DNA of 64,000 nucleotides, taken from the NCBI RefSeq assembly GCF_003324165.1, contig NW_025407846.1, forward strand, positions 62,001 to 126,000, read 5' to 3'. This stretch comes from Naegleria lovaniensis (Eukaryota; Heterolobosea; Eutetramitea; Acrasida; Naegleriidae). The notes under the pieces were generated by a model that did no database searches, was not told the origin of the DNA, and saw only the letters and a program-made list of their open reading frames with translations. Shown here piece by piece: positions 1 to 9,828 of this stretch. The position numbers were made by a program, and so were the translations under genes. The first letter of the stretch is position 1; every line of letters begins with the position of its first letter.

Positions 1-104
1 ACTGATTCATTTGTCCATGAAATCGAATGATGGAAAAAAGTGCTGAACTGTCATTACTTTTGACGATCGGTTGAAAAACACAATGATATTTGTAAAAGGA
101 ACAA

Positions 105-1496
105 TTACGCATCTTTAATCAGAATTGAATCAAGTATTTCTGACATTTGACTTTTGGCATCTTGTCGATCCAATGCATTGATCATGAAATGTTTTGTAAT
201 TTGTCCTTCTAGATCCATTTCTAAATATCGATCCACAATAATCTGAATGAGTTCATCGACTTGGTTATCACTAGAAATATCCACAGATATGGAAGCTGGT
301 AGCATGACAGATCGTAGAATGCTTAATCGGTTTTCCTGAACGATTTTCTGTTTAAATCGATCCACGTTAGTAAAAACAACAAAAACATCCTTGTTCTTAA
401 TGTGTTCACCATTCAACAATTCTTGAAACGTCGTTAATGACTCTTTAAAACGATTAGTTTTAGGATCTTCCCAACAAGATTCATCAAATTCTGCTAAAGA
501 AATGACATAACAGAGAGCTTGACAACTTTTGAGAACTGCAGGCCACTTTTTTCTTTCACATCGATTTCCTCCAACATCGAGTAATACGAAGGGAATGTCA
601 TTATATTTGTATTGCTTTCGTACGACACCAGTGGTCTTTTGGACAAATTTCACATAATCCTCCTCGGTTGGTGTATAGCTGTCAGCTGTCAATCTGGCAA
701 ATTCTTGGACATAATATTCAATACAGTTAGAAATTGAAAAATTGAGTTCACTATACAAATGTAAATTATTCAACACATTCCGCACCTTCTCATCTCTCAA
801 TAACTCCATCCATGTGCTTGGATCCACAATTCGATCTCCTAACATTTTATCACAACTATGTCTCTTTAAAAATGTTTTCATTTTCTGCGACACATTCCAA
901 TCCACAATCGCCACACTCTTATCTTTTTGTTCTTTCAACACTCCCTCAAAGAAAACTCTCAACACTTCCACTAAATTCTGTTGAATAAATAATTTGGAAC
1001 TTGCCACTGCTTTTGCATGACATGCTTCTCCAAAGATCATTTCACATTGTCGGAACAGAGTTGATTTTCCACTTCCACAACATCCTAAAAAACAAATCTT
1101 TTTCAAAGGAAGGGTCTTTCCATTTACATGCACCACAGCATGATCATCATAATCAATATTTGTGGACATTCTCGGAGAAAGAGGTCCATTCGAGTTTGGA
1201 ATTGGAGAATTTGGAGTTAAAGAATTTGGAGTCAAGGAATTTGGAGATGTGGAAGAAGGAGGTGTTTTTGAAAAGAAATTCTTTTTGGGAGATGTCGATG
1301 GTTGGGAATCTGTGTTTTGTTTTTTGGTTGGGATGGGAATGAACATGGCATTTGATTGATGTGGAGGTTGTAGGTTGGAAGATGAAGACGAGTACGAATT
1401 GAACATGAAAGACTCATCGGATTCTTCTCCGCGTCTACTTTTGAACGAGGGTAATGGCAGAGAGAATTTTCTTCCTGTTGGGTGTTGTTTTGGCAT
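105..1496 (-). CDS. Atypical heterotrimeric G-protein alpha subunit
   Basis: This 463-residue, intronless protein is a G-alpha homologue, the GTP-binding switch that couples membrane receptors to effectors. Residues 1-125 are a Ser/Pro/Asn-rich extension with a repeated SLTPN unit and no N-terminal MGxxxS myristoylation motif. The P-loop GCCGSGKST is at 138-146. Switch I reads YTPTEED...KTTGVV (284-292 region), switch II is DVGGNRCERKKW (307-318), and the guanine-specificity motif is FTNVD (375-379) instead of NKxD. Aligned to ordinary G-alpha, the catalytic switch-I Arg is Val285 and the switch-II Gln is Asn311. The family is certain. Slow or absent intrinsic GTP hydrolysis is my inference from those two residues. 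A SINE lies immediately upstream of the ATG. Confidence 0.93.
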   Translation of the reverse strand: MPKQHPTGRKFSLPLPSFKSRRGEESDESFMFNSYSSSSSNLQPPHQSNAMFIPIPTKKQNTDSQPSTSPKKNFFSKTPPSSTSPNSLTPNSLTPNSPIPNSNGPLSPRMSTNIDYDDHAVVHVNGKTLPLKKICFLGCCGSGKSTLFRQCEMIFGEACHAKAVASSKLFIQQNLVEVLRVFFEGVLKEQKDKSVAIVDWNVSQKMKTFLKRHSCDKMLGDRIVDPSTWMELLRDEKVRNVLNNLHLYSELNFSISNCIEYYVQEFARLTADSYTPTEEDYVKFVQKTTGVVRKQYKYNDIPFVLLDVGGNRCERKKWPAVLKSCQALCYVISLAEFDESCWEDPKTNRFKESLTTFQELLNGEHIKNKDVFVVFTNVDRFKQKIVQENRLSILRSVMLPASISVDISSDNQVDELIQIIVDRYLEMDLEGQITKHFMINALDRQDAKSQMSEILDSILIKDA

Positions 1497-1511
1497 TTTT
1501 TAAAGGCTATT
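1495..1511. repeat. Target-site duplication, left copy
   Basis: This 17-bp sequence (attttttaaaggctatt) is repeated exactly at 1709-1725 and flanks the SINE. It includes the first two bases of the G-alpha start codon read on the minus strand, so the insertion struck the translation start. Confidence 0.9.
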
Positions 1512-1708
1512 AGTTGCCAAGTGTGGCTCAGTAGTCAAACCTCGACTACGGCAACCTCTGGTCGAGGGTTCAGTTCCGGTCCCCTACCGAATTGTTGAAG
1601 GTGGCTTCTGTTCGTAACGAAGTTTCTACGCTCTGATCCTGGAGTGCCTGCGAAGGAGACTGCTCAGCCCTGTTCCGTGCCACTGGCGCAAAGTCTAATA
1701 AATATCAA
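1512..1708 (+). mobile_element. tRNA-derived SINE
   Basis: A 197-bp element bounded by a perfect 17-bp target-site duplication. Its head has a Pol III A box (TGGCTCAGTAG, 1524-1534) and a B box (GGTTCAGTTCC, 1567-1577) spaced as in a tRNA gene, but the T-arm stem does not pair, so it is not a working tRNA. A tRNA-unrelated body follows, ending in an A/T-rich tail (taataaatatcaa). This is the usual anatomy of a tRNA-derived SINE moved by a LINE reverse transcriptase. It is oriented opposite to the G-alpha gene. The perfect duplication suggests a recent insertion. No second copy was seen in this window. Confidence 0.85.
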
Positions 1709-1725
1709 ATTTTTTAAAGGCTATT
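1709..1725. repeat. Target-site duplication, right copy
   Basis: Exact copy of 1495-1511, marking the 3' boundary of the SINE. Confidence 0.9.
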
Positions 1726-2128
1726 GATGGTCGCTAGAGTTTATGTCAGTTGTCAACTAGCGTGTTTCTTTCTGATACACAAAAGCACCATGAATATTCT
1801 CTGGTTGCATCTTGAGAAAAAGTGATGCTTCGTTATGCTGAAAGGTCTTGTCTTTTTTGTTCCCAAGTCGACGAATAGGTGAGAGATATGGTTTTCACAT
1901 AAAATTGACTGTTGACAATTCAAAGTTCATTTCATTACCTAAACAAATTACACTGAAAGACATTTCACAAGACGTCAGATTGGCTAACCATCTAGCAATC
2001 CCTTTGTTGCCGAAATAAGAATATAAAAAAATTATTAATTTAATTAATGTCAATATTTTTTATTTTTATTAATTTTACAATTCTTCAAACATTCCAATTC
2101 AAGATGGAATCTCAATTTCTTAAAAAAA
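1726..2128. other. Intergenic, original upstream region of the G-alpha and F-box genes
   Basis: I see no gene here. It lies between the SINE and the divergently transcribed F-box gene, so it probably holds both promoters. The last 100 bp are very A/T-rich. A weak inverted repeat (cgctag...ctagcg) lies at about 1731-1762. Confidence 0.5.
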
Positions 2129-3859
2129 ATGGCTCCTTCTATTCTCTCTCAAGACTCTCTTTCTCTTATTGCTTACTTTTTAGATTTGAAAAGTCTCGTT
2201 CCATTTCGATTGGTGTGTTCCGAATGGAATTTTTGTCTGTCGGAACGATTTGATGAAAACATTAAAATCATGGAAAATCCAATTCGTAATCATGATGAAT
2301 TTAATTTTTTGAAATTTGAATTTTGGATGGGCAAGTGGAAATATTGGCTGGATCATTATCATTCAGAGCTTTTAAAGTTTAGTAGGAAATCCAAAGTATT
2401 ATGCCCTTTTATACGTATGGAACTAGAACATGTGAACAAACAAATTCGACATTTGGAAAACAAAATCTCAAAACGTAGAATGGAATGGAAGCAAAACAAA
2501 GTATTGGATCATCATCAGCACGGGTTCAAAGTCATACACGTGAACACTTTGATTCAAAATTTTAAGAAAAGAACTCGATACCTCTTCAATCAAAGGGTGT
2601 TGAAAGATACAGTGCTGCTTCAAGAATTTGTGGACGCTCTTAATGATGAAAAAGATGTGCGCCTCGAAAATATCAAGATGATGATTCGAATTTGTGATTT
2701 AACAATTTCCAAGCAAGGTGTGAACAAGTTGTTGTATCTTGTCAAGAGTGAGAAAATTCCAACCGATAAATATTTGGCCTTGTTTAGAAATTGTTGGAGC
2801 CAAGATGAATGTGAACAAATATTGAGACAAGTCATGAAACATGTGTGTCATTTGAATTTTGAATTATTTGAAAGAATCATGGAAGTAACAAATCCTTTGA
2901 AAATTACTGGACTTGATGAAACTGAATTGACAAGTGCCATCTTTCATCTCTACAAACAAGTCATTCTTACTGAAGATGCTAAAAATATTGAAAAGTTGAC
3001 ATTGATTTTGAAAGAAAGAGTTTATGGTCTGTCAGACTCTCTGGAACCACTACATTCAGCAAACTTTGAAGCTTTTTTGAAATCATTTAGAGATACCAAA
3101 TATACATTTGACACATTTTGGAATAAGCATCAAATGATTGTCGAGTTGTGTCAATATTTCAATGTAACCATTCCTGAGAGTGTGGCTCATCATGAATTAT
3201 TGTTACATAGTTCATGCTTTCATCCAATAACAATTCCAGGAGTAGAAGCTATTAATGATAATGCTGAAGAGGAATCTTTTGAAATTCATTGCGAGACAAC
3301 ATCTCCACGTGGAAAAGATACCAATCATGATGGTGAAGAAGAAGAATCAGACGAGTCTCAATCATCATCATCCTTTACTATTATTGATTATATTATTCAA
3401 AACACCTATGCCAAAAATCAAGACAAAATCAATAATCTTGTTCACACAGAGTTTTCGAGATTGGCCAAACGTATCGTGTTTCGAAGAACGAGGTTCTATC
3501 GAAACTTGTGGCTGAAAAGAAGAATCAATTCCGGAAAACTTAGCATACTTCCATTTCATGCCTTCTATGAAGTGCTGGAACATTTGTTATTGACCTATAA
3601 CGTTAATTTGTTTGGAAGGTCTCGGTCTAGGTCTCTTCACAATTTGATCATGACATTGATCCATCACATGCCAAAAAGTGTCGATTGGAGTAGGATCATT
3701 GAAATGATGCAAAATCAAATGGAACGAAATAATGGAAACGACATGTTTGAATACTTTGATGAGAATGATACTACTGTGTTAAATATCAAATATTTGGAAT
3801 TGTATGAAGAAGGATTTTCCAATCAAGCAGTGAATAGTTTCATGACGTCCAAGTACTGA
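2129..3859 (+). CDS. F-box-like protein
   Basis: 576 residues, intronless. Residues about 4-50 read like an F-box (SILSQDSLSLIAYFLDLKS, then RLVCSEW), the motif that binds Skp1 in SCF ubiquitin ligases. The rest is mostly helical and charged with no substrate-binding repeat I recognise; about 385-420 is an acidic Ser/Glu tract. The start is the ATG at 2129, which follows a run of A and places the F-box at the N terminus as usual. The substrate is unknown. The F-box call is good but rests on one short domain. Confidence 0.7.
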   Translation: MAPSILSQDSLSLIAYFLDLKSLVPFRLVCSEWNFCLSERFDENIKIMENPIRNHDEFNFLKFEFWMGKWKYWLDHYHSELLKFSRKSKVLCPFIRMELEHVNKQIRHLENKISKRRMEWKQNKVLDHHQHGFKVIHVNTLIQNFKKRTRYLFNQRVLKDTVLLQEFVDALNDEKDVRLENIKMMIRICDLTISKQGVNKLLYLVKSEKIPTDKYLALFRNCWSQDECEQILRQVMKHVCHLNFELFERIMEVTNPLKITGLDETELTSAIFHLYKQVILTEDAKNIEKLTLILKERVYGLSDSLEPLHSANFEAFLKSFRDTKYTFDTFWNKHQMIVELCQYFNVTIPESVAHHELLLHSSCFHPITIPGVEAINDNAEEESFEIHCETTSPRGKDTNHDGEEEESDESQSSSSFTIIDYIIQNTYAKNQDKINNLVHTEFSRLAKRIVFRRTRFYRNLWLKRRINSGKLSILPFHAFYEVLEHLLLTYNVNLFGRSRSRSLHNLIMTLIHHMPKSVDWSRIIEMMQNQMERNNGNDMFEYFDENDTTVLNIKYLELYEEGFSNQAVNSFMTSKY

Positions 3860-3985
3860 TGAGATATTTCGTTTGCCAATTGTCATGATCGTAAATTCGA
3901 TGATGAAGCCTGTTTTTGGAGTTTTTCGAATTTTGTCTGTTGGATAAATCTCATCATGCAAAAAGAGAATGTGGATACTAATATA

Positions 3986-4270
3986 TTAACAGCAATGGCT
4001 ATCTTTAGCGTTTGGCACCCCACGATTGGGATCTCTCACTTCCTTTTTCAGAGTGGCTACAGATTTAGATTTTTCAATCTTCTTTGGAAACTTTTGATGA
4101 ACTTGTTTGCTATCCATTGTTCTATTTGAGAATTGAGAGGCATAATCATCATCATCATCAGATAGAAGCGAAGCCACTATATTGGACCAACTCTCAAACG
4201 TCAGACAAACGAATGCATTTGGACCGTTCCTGGGTGTGGAGCAAAGATTGACAGACCTAAGGAACACCAA
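3986..4270 (-). CDS. Possible small protein, 94 residues
   Basis: An ATG-initiated minus-strand ORF with an Asp run (SDDDDDY) and a Lys-rich C-terminal half. No domain is recognised. It lies in the 505-bp gap between the F-box and AT-hook genes, where the next gene begins 95 bp away in the opposite direction. It could equally be a chance frame or an exon. Confidence 0.3.
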   Translation of the reverse strand: MVFLRSVNLCSTPRNGPNAFVCLTFESWSNIVASLLSDDDDDYASQFSNRTMDSKQVHQKFPKKIEKSKSVATLKKEVRDPNRGVPNAKDSHCC

Positions 4271-4364
4271 ATTTTCAGGTTGTCATCCAAACATACTTTG
4301 CAATTTCTGTATTTGTAGTTTATTTTGTGTGTGACACAAAAAGAAATAATTATACACCCACCAA

Positions 4365-5438
4365 ATGATTCCTCAACAACGTCCTCACAACAACAACGAC
4401 CAATGGGGTCTCTTATCCAACATTTCGCTCACTACAACGCCCATGGCTAGTACTGGTGGTTATCTTGGGTCTTCCACAACAGACTCCGTTCAACACCACA
4501 TGATCATGAATACTCATGTGAATACTCATGAGCACCCAATGCAGCAACCTGTAGAGAATAACGCTGACGACTCTGTGTTACAATTCATGCTTCAATGGCT
4601 TTCTCACAACCTCGATCAGCTTCCCATCGAAACTGCTATTTCTATTGTCACAAAGATTTCTCAATTAATGAACACAGCTAGTGGCGAAGACAGATCATAC
4701 ACAGGTTGCAATGATCCTTTAACCAATTTTCATAATCATCCTCAAGTTCAAAATAGCCGGTTCATCGAGAATCTTGCACCTGTGCCGTTTTGGAGCACAA
4801 CTTCGTCACCAACATGCCAACATTTAAACAGTGTGCATGAGTTACCACGAACAAGTGACCGTGCATTTCCACAGGCTCCACAACAAGATGTGTCAAACCA
4901 ACCGCATGTTGTACATGTGATGACGCAAGATGGCACTTTCACGACCTCCCAACCATGTCCTTATTACTTTCAGCCATTGGCAAGTGAATTTTGTTCTTCG
5001 TCAGCACTCTCCTCTCCATCTGTGAACACTTCAGTACCTACGTCATCTCAAGACTGTGATCGTTTGCACGGTCTTTATGGGAACGTTGCAGAACAGCAAG
5101 AATCAAGTTGCGACGCAAACAATCACCAAGTCACGCCACGACTCACGTCCATGGCAAACCATGGCATTTCCAAGCCACAAAAATCAAAGAGAAAGAAACG
5201 AACCACAATATCCACTCAAGACTTGTTGCTTAACCCATTCTGTAATCTCTCGGTGGAGTCGTTTAAGAAACATTCAAGTGGAGAGAGGAAGAAAAGAGGA
5301 AGGCCCAAGAGAAGCGAGTTGAATGAACTCGACGCTCCAGAGATGAACCATTCAAACCCTTCCTTTTCCCATCATTCCACCTCTAACTTTACATCAGTCT
5401 TTTACACCAAAGGTTCCTTTCACAACATCAATTTTTAG
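4365..5438 (+). CDS. AT-hook protein, probable DNA-binding regulator
   Basis: 357 residues, intronless. The first 270 residues are low-complexity, rich in His, Asn, Gln, Ser and Thr. A basic C-terminal segment contains KSKRKKRTT (about 273-281) and an AT-hook core KKRGRPKRS (about 308-316), the GRP signature that binds the minor groove of AT-rich DNA. No other DNA-binding domain is visible. A nuclear, chromatin-associated or transcriptional role is inferred from the AT-hook alone. Confidence 0.6.
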   Translation: MIPQQRPHNNNDQWGLLSNISLTTTPMASTGGYLGSSTTDSVQHHMIMNTHVNTHEHPMQQPVENNADDSVLQFMLQWLSHNLDQLPIETAISIVTKISQLMNTASGEDRSYTGCNDPLTNFHNHPQVQNSRFIENLAPVPFWSTTSSPTCQHLNSVHELPRTSDRAFPQAPQQDVSNQPHVVHVMTQDGTFTTSQPCPYYFQPLASEFCSSSALSSPSVNTSVPTSSQDCDRLHGLYGNVAEQQESSCDANNHQVTPRLTSMANHGISKPQKSKRKKRTTISTQDLLLNPFCNLSVESFKKHSSGERKKRGRPKRSELNELDAPEMNHSNPSFSHHSTSNFTSVFYTKGSFHNINF

Positions 5439-5538
5439 ATCTTCATATCTTCCCTTTCATTTCCTGTTAAATACATTTTCCAAAATTGTAAGTTGTAAAA
5501 ATATTAAATCCTGTTCATCATACCATCATCAAAACAAA

Positions 5539-6633
5539 ATGTTTAAAGGAGTATTATGTTGCACGTTACTTCTTGCGCTATGCTTGAACCTCCTCCATCA
5601 TTCGTGGGCTATTGAACCCCAAAAAACTTGTAGGGCTCTTGCTCTAGGTTCTGGTGGAGATCGAGGTTCGTTTGAGATTGGCGTGCTGAAATATTTAGGT
5701 AGGTGACACTATTTCTTTTGAGTCTCATTGAGAAGAGTAAATAGTGGAGAAGAGGCCTTCTGAGGAAACTCAGTATCGAGTTGTCACGGGAAACAGTGCT
5801 GGTACGTGTAACTATTTCATGAGCAAAAAGAAAAACCTCACAGGTTAATTATCGATCATTATGCAATAGGAGCCATCAATGCAGTGGCCTTTAGTCAATT
5901 TCCGATTGGAGAAGAAGCCAAAGCTCTCCAATATCTTCTCAACGAATGGACAAGTATTCAATCCGACATGATCTATCAAAATTGGAAGCCATTCGGAATT
6001 GTTCAAGGCTTCTTTCTTAAAACTTCTCTGTTTGATTCTTCACCCTTAGAGAGCTATCTTGCAAAACATTTAAATTGGACCTTATTGCAGAAAACCGATC
6101 GATTCTGGAAAATAGGGGCCACTGATCTCTCTACCTTCTCTTACCGAGAATTCAGTAGTGAGAATCATTTGAATTTTGATCAAGTGGTTACAGCTGTGAG
6201 AGCGAGCTCGGCCATACCTGGCATATTCTCTGCCGTTAACATTCAAGACTCTCTCTATGTGGATGGCGGAGTGAGGTACATGACTCCCATTACGGATGCC
6301 ATTGAGAAGTGTAAAAACATGACTGTGAGTGGAGGACAAGTAGTCATCGATGTCTTGTTAGCTATTAATTCCATTCCATTTCCGAAAATGTTTGATTTTC
6401 ATACAACTCCGTTCATCTTATTAGAGACCATGTATGGATCAATCATGGATATTGTATTGAGGGATTTGGAGAGCGCAAGGCTTGCATATAAGGATGATCC
6501 CTCAGTTGAAATTCGAGCTTTCATTCCCAATGAGTGGCTCCCAGGATACTTTATCGGGTTTGATCATGTTCAAATGAAAATCATGATCCAGAAGGGTTTT
6601 GAAACTGCAAAGAAATTTTTTGAAAAGATTTAA
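5539..6633 (+). CDS. Secreted patatin-like phospholipase
   Basis: Three exons by hand splicing (5539-5698, 5745-5801, 5870-6633; introns of 46 and 68 nt, both GT-AG and phase 1), giving 326 residues. Residues 1-24 are a signal peptide (MFKGVLCCTLLLALCLNLL and on). The patatin oxyanion loop is GSGGDRG, the nucleophile elbow is GNSAG (split by intron 2 at the Gly codon), and the catalytic Asp is in YVDGG. The Ser-Asp dyad is therefore intact. Patatins hydrolyse acyl esters of phospholipids and galactolipids. Entry to the secretory pathway is inferred from the signal peptide; the final location is unknown. Confidence 0.88.
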
Positions 6634-8855
6634 GTGTTTTTTTCCTTTTCAGCAAGGATGAGGGGTGGAAGAAATCGCCCATCCTAGCACACAGCTAATA
6701 GCCCGGATGGGGATGATTGCTAAAATACTGCTTAATTGCAGCAACTCCAGCAACAACAGCCACCAAACAATCCCGAAATTTTTTTATTCCAGTAATTGAT
6801 AGATTTATATGTTGCTTGAAACACACTCAAGTTCTGGCCAACTTTATTCATAACAAGTGACTTGCGGCAATGTAGACCACAATGTTGTTGCGTTCAACAC
6901 GGAATGTTTGAACAATAAATCTAAGTATTAGTTGTCACTTCGGTATTATGTAATACGCTTGATGTTTTGGTTGGGAACACTACAACGTCAAACATTCCGA
7001 ATGATCACTGTTGGTGACTTTAGTTGCTTGAACGTATATTCTTCACATTCAGTATCTTTTACCAAGATGGAATATTGATGATCATCTATGTTTCGCTGTT
7101 GTCTTCTTTCTTGCAAACAACCTACACTGAGAGATCACTGTTGTCCTCCAATTGAATGTAATCATGAAAATGTCTACTATTTTCAATATTGGACAATCGA
7201 TTGGTTGAACAAGTACATAATTCTCAGTATCAGTAGGCAAAATGTTTGAAGAGTTTCACAATCTGAATTCAACAATACATCTAATCCTGCAATTTTCAAA
7301 TTGTAGATCATGGTGTAAAACGATGGAGCCACGTATTTAACTTTTCCTTGGTGTCATTTATCCACTCACGTGTATTATTCGAGGTGTACGTTGATTTTGG
7401 AATTAGACGGGCCACCACCGAATTTGTTTTCTCCCAATCCTCATCCCAACCACGGTGAAGCGTATTTCTCTCCACTCTCACATATCGACAAGAGCTGTCA
7501 TTCATTTGAATTCCAAATGTGAGCTTGTATAGTTGGATCATTTATGTTGTGTTCAGTGGCTTCTCTATAAATCAATCCACAGAACATTTCCACAGTCTTT
7601 TCAAAGTTATGTAACTGATAGACAGCCCCAAAACTTATTCCAATCTTTGACATCATCGACGTCACGTGAGTTTCAAATCCAAAAATTAATCACATTTCGA
7701 AAATTATTGATATGAATAGTTCTTCGACTCTTTAGGTTTTAGTGTGAGGTAATGAAATGCCGATGCTTCTTGGTGCATTAATTGTGTTGCCTTGCTTGCG
7801 AGAAACGTGCAGCAAATTTACTATCGCCACTTGTTAGTGGCCACGTTGTTGTTGGTGAATGCTTTTCATTTTTTTAAAATAAAAATTTTTTTATTAGCAA
7901 TCAGCCGCTTCAGCGAGTCCAGCCCGCCCAAGAAATCCACTTTTCCAAAACGCTCTGGAAATTACTAGCCGGATGCAATTAAATTATTAGCTAATAATAC
8001 CCCTCCGTTTCAAGAGCTTTTCTGTTGCGCTCTTGATTCTCTTTTACAGCCTTTTTAATTAGCACCTTATTTTCCTCAATAATTCCCTTAAATTCAATCA
8101 TGAATGTATCCAGTTCCTTCGTCTTACGCTCTAATTCTTGCTTTTTCAGTTGAATTGAATATCTCAGGTTTGATAGCCGATTTAACACTCTGCTCGAACA
8201 CAGCAATGAGGTACATAGAAGTTGGAAATCATTGCGAAGAGCCTTGTTTCGATAATGTAAACAACAAGAGTTTGGAATTAATTGGAGGAAAACTAATGGG
8301 TTTGTAACTCACCAAACATCCATCCTTTGGAAAAGGATTGGTGTTTGAGGGATTTTCTGCATATTTTGTCATTAGACTTTATTGAGCAGAGTCCCGAGCA
8401 TTTGAAAAGGGGTGCAGAAGGTAAAAAACTCCAAAAACCGCTCAGCGGAAAAAAAGGAGAAAACCAGAGAAACGCAAGGAAGTAAGAAGGAAGTGATGAA
8501 GAAGAGATGGATTGTGATCAACTCATATTATCATAAATAAACCAGGTGTCAAAGGTGGTGATAATGTCACAGTAATGTAAAATAAATAAATATTAAAATA
8601 AGGTTATAAAAATAAATATTCAACTACTTGTCGAAAAGATTCGAACAAGGCAGTCCCGCACTGTCATAATGTCCTTCCTTACCACAAGAACATTAAGGAT
8701 CAGCGAAAAAGGAACTTGAAAAGCTTAAGAAAGCATGATAAGGGTGGGAGTGCGATGGGTGGGAAGTCACTAAGCAAAGCAATGAGAGACGAAGCTCGAG
8801 TATGCAGAAAATTTTTTGAGCATAAAAATTTTTGAGTATGCTCAACCAAACTCAT
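6634..8855. other. Long gene-poor stretch
   Basis: I see no convincing gene in 2.2 kb. A minus-strand open frame at 7991-8206 encodes a Lys/Glu-rich coiled coil ending in a stop, but its only Met is internal, so it is at best a terminal exon or a remnant. A 67-codon plus frame at 8104-8307 overlaps it. Short direct repeats of aatttttgag occur at about 8810-8835. Base use is mixed and frames break constantly, unlike the neighbouring genes. Confidence 0.5.
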
Positions 8856-9287
8856 TTATTGTTTACAATCGAAACATTCCTGCCCTTCACTACGTTCAGA
8901 ACAAATCATTTTCAACTTTGCAATCCATTCTCCTTCGTTGAACGTTGGACAAGCGTTTGTATTGGTTTGGAGGGGTGTAACAACAGCCATAAGGTTTGTG
9001 TTTAACTTTTCTCCACTCAAATGAGGATCATCACCCTCTTCATCAAGAATTACATGACCATCCACTTGATTCCAGTCTCTGTTTGTTAATTTCTGATGAA
9101 AATTTGAAAAAACACAGTCCGTACATAAGGTAACTCTTACGTGCTTTGCGAAAGGATTTCTATTCAATACCTTCTCCACATCATGTTCAACAGTGGGACC
9201 TATTGAAAGATCAATAAAAAATCCATCTCCCTTAATTGTTTGAACGCTCTTTGTTTCATTTCCTACGAAGAGGGGTTTGATGTCCAT
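8856..9287 (-). CDS. Hypothetical protein, 143 residues
   Basis: An ATG-initiated ORF with no recognised domain. It has six Cys, arranged as CTDC near residue 55 and C(S)ER...CFDC at the extreme C terminus, which might bind metal. No signal peptide or membrane segment. It sits 460 bp outside the left end of the transposon and is not part of it by the terminal repeats. Confidence 0.45.
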   Translation of the reverse strand: MDIKPLFVGNETKSVQTIKGDGFFIDLSIGPTVEHDVEKVLNRNPFAKHVRVTLCTDCVFSNFHQKLTNRDWNQVDGHVILDEEGDDPHLSGEKLNTNLMAVVTPLQTNTNACPTFNEGEWIAKLKMICSERSEGQECFDCKQ

Positions 9288-9553
9288 TATACTACTATTT
9301 TTTTCGTTTACGTTTGTCCTTTGTTATAGCGGGTTCTACAAAATAATTAACAACAACAAGCCTTAATACTTCAACGTACTATTTACAACCATACATCGCA
9401 AAGTGTCTTTGAATTGTATACTATCTGGCGTCATGAGGTGTTGTTTTTTTTTTAGGGGTTTTCGTGGGAGCGCCTTCAAAATGAACTAGTTAACAGATGT
9501 TCCATGACTAAGGAAAGAAAATGCCAAGTCTATCGTCCAAGTTGGTCATTGAG

Positions 9554-9609
9554 CCTCTGTTGTTAGGGCTTGTGATGGTTTTGTGGTTGAGATCATCAAA
9601 CAACAGAGG
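9554..9609. repeat. Hairpin-forming inverted repeat
   Basis: cctctgttgtt at 9554-9564 is matched by its exact reverse complement at 9599-9609 (11 bp, 34-nt loop). It lies about 140 bp outside the left transposon end. Function unknown. Confidence 0.5.
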
Positions 9610-9749
9610 TTGAGTGAAAGCATTAAGGTTGATGATGTTGAATAAAGTTTGAAATTTATATCAACATATGAAATAATAAGTTGTGATTATAGTCTCACCG
9701 ACATGATGTGCAAATCCCAGAAAATCCTTCTCGCTTCCAAATGACTTTA

Positions 9750-9792
9750 TGGCGGCGCAATTGGTACTAGAAACCTGTCAGATATTCGTCAA
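9750..9792 (+). repeat. Left terminal inverted repeat of the transposon
   Basis: Outer arm tggcggcgc plus an inner 22-bp block (9771-9792) identical to the reverse complement of 11928-11949. The linker between the two blocks differs from the right end. Confidence 0.82.
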
Positions 9793-9828
9793 TCCCACGT
9801 CAGCTGATCACAAGGAATCAAAAATAAA

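Noticed and set aside
1512-1600. Possible functional tRNA gene
   Set aside because: A and B boxes are present but the T-arm and acceptor stems do not pair, and flanking target duplications fit a SINE better.
7991-8206. Minus-strand coiled-coil frame
   Set aside because: The frame opens through TTG only and its sole Met is internal; no partner exon found. Mentioned under the gene-poor stretch only.
8620-8700. tRNA-like B-box (gttcgaatc on the minus strand) near 8650
   Set aside because: No pairing T-stem, acceptor stem or matching A box; not reported as a tRNA or SINE.
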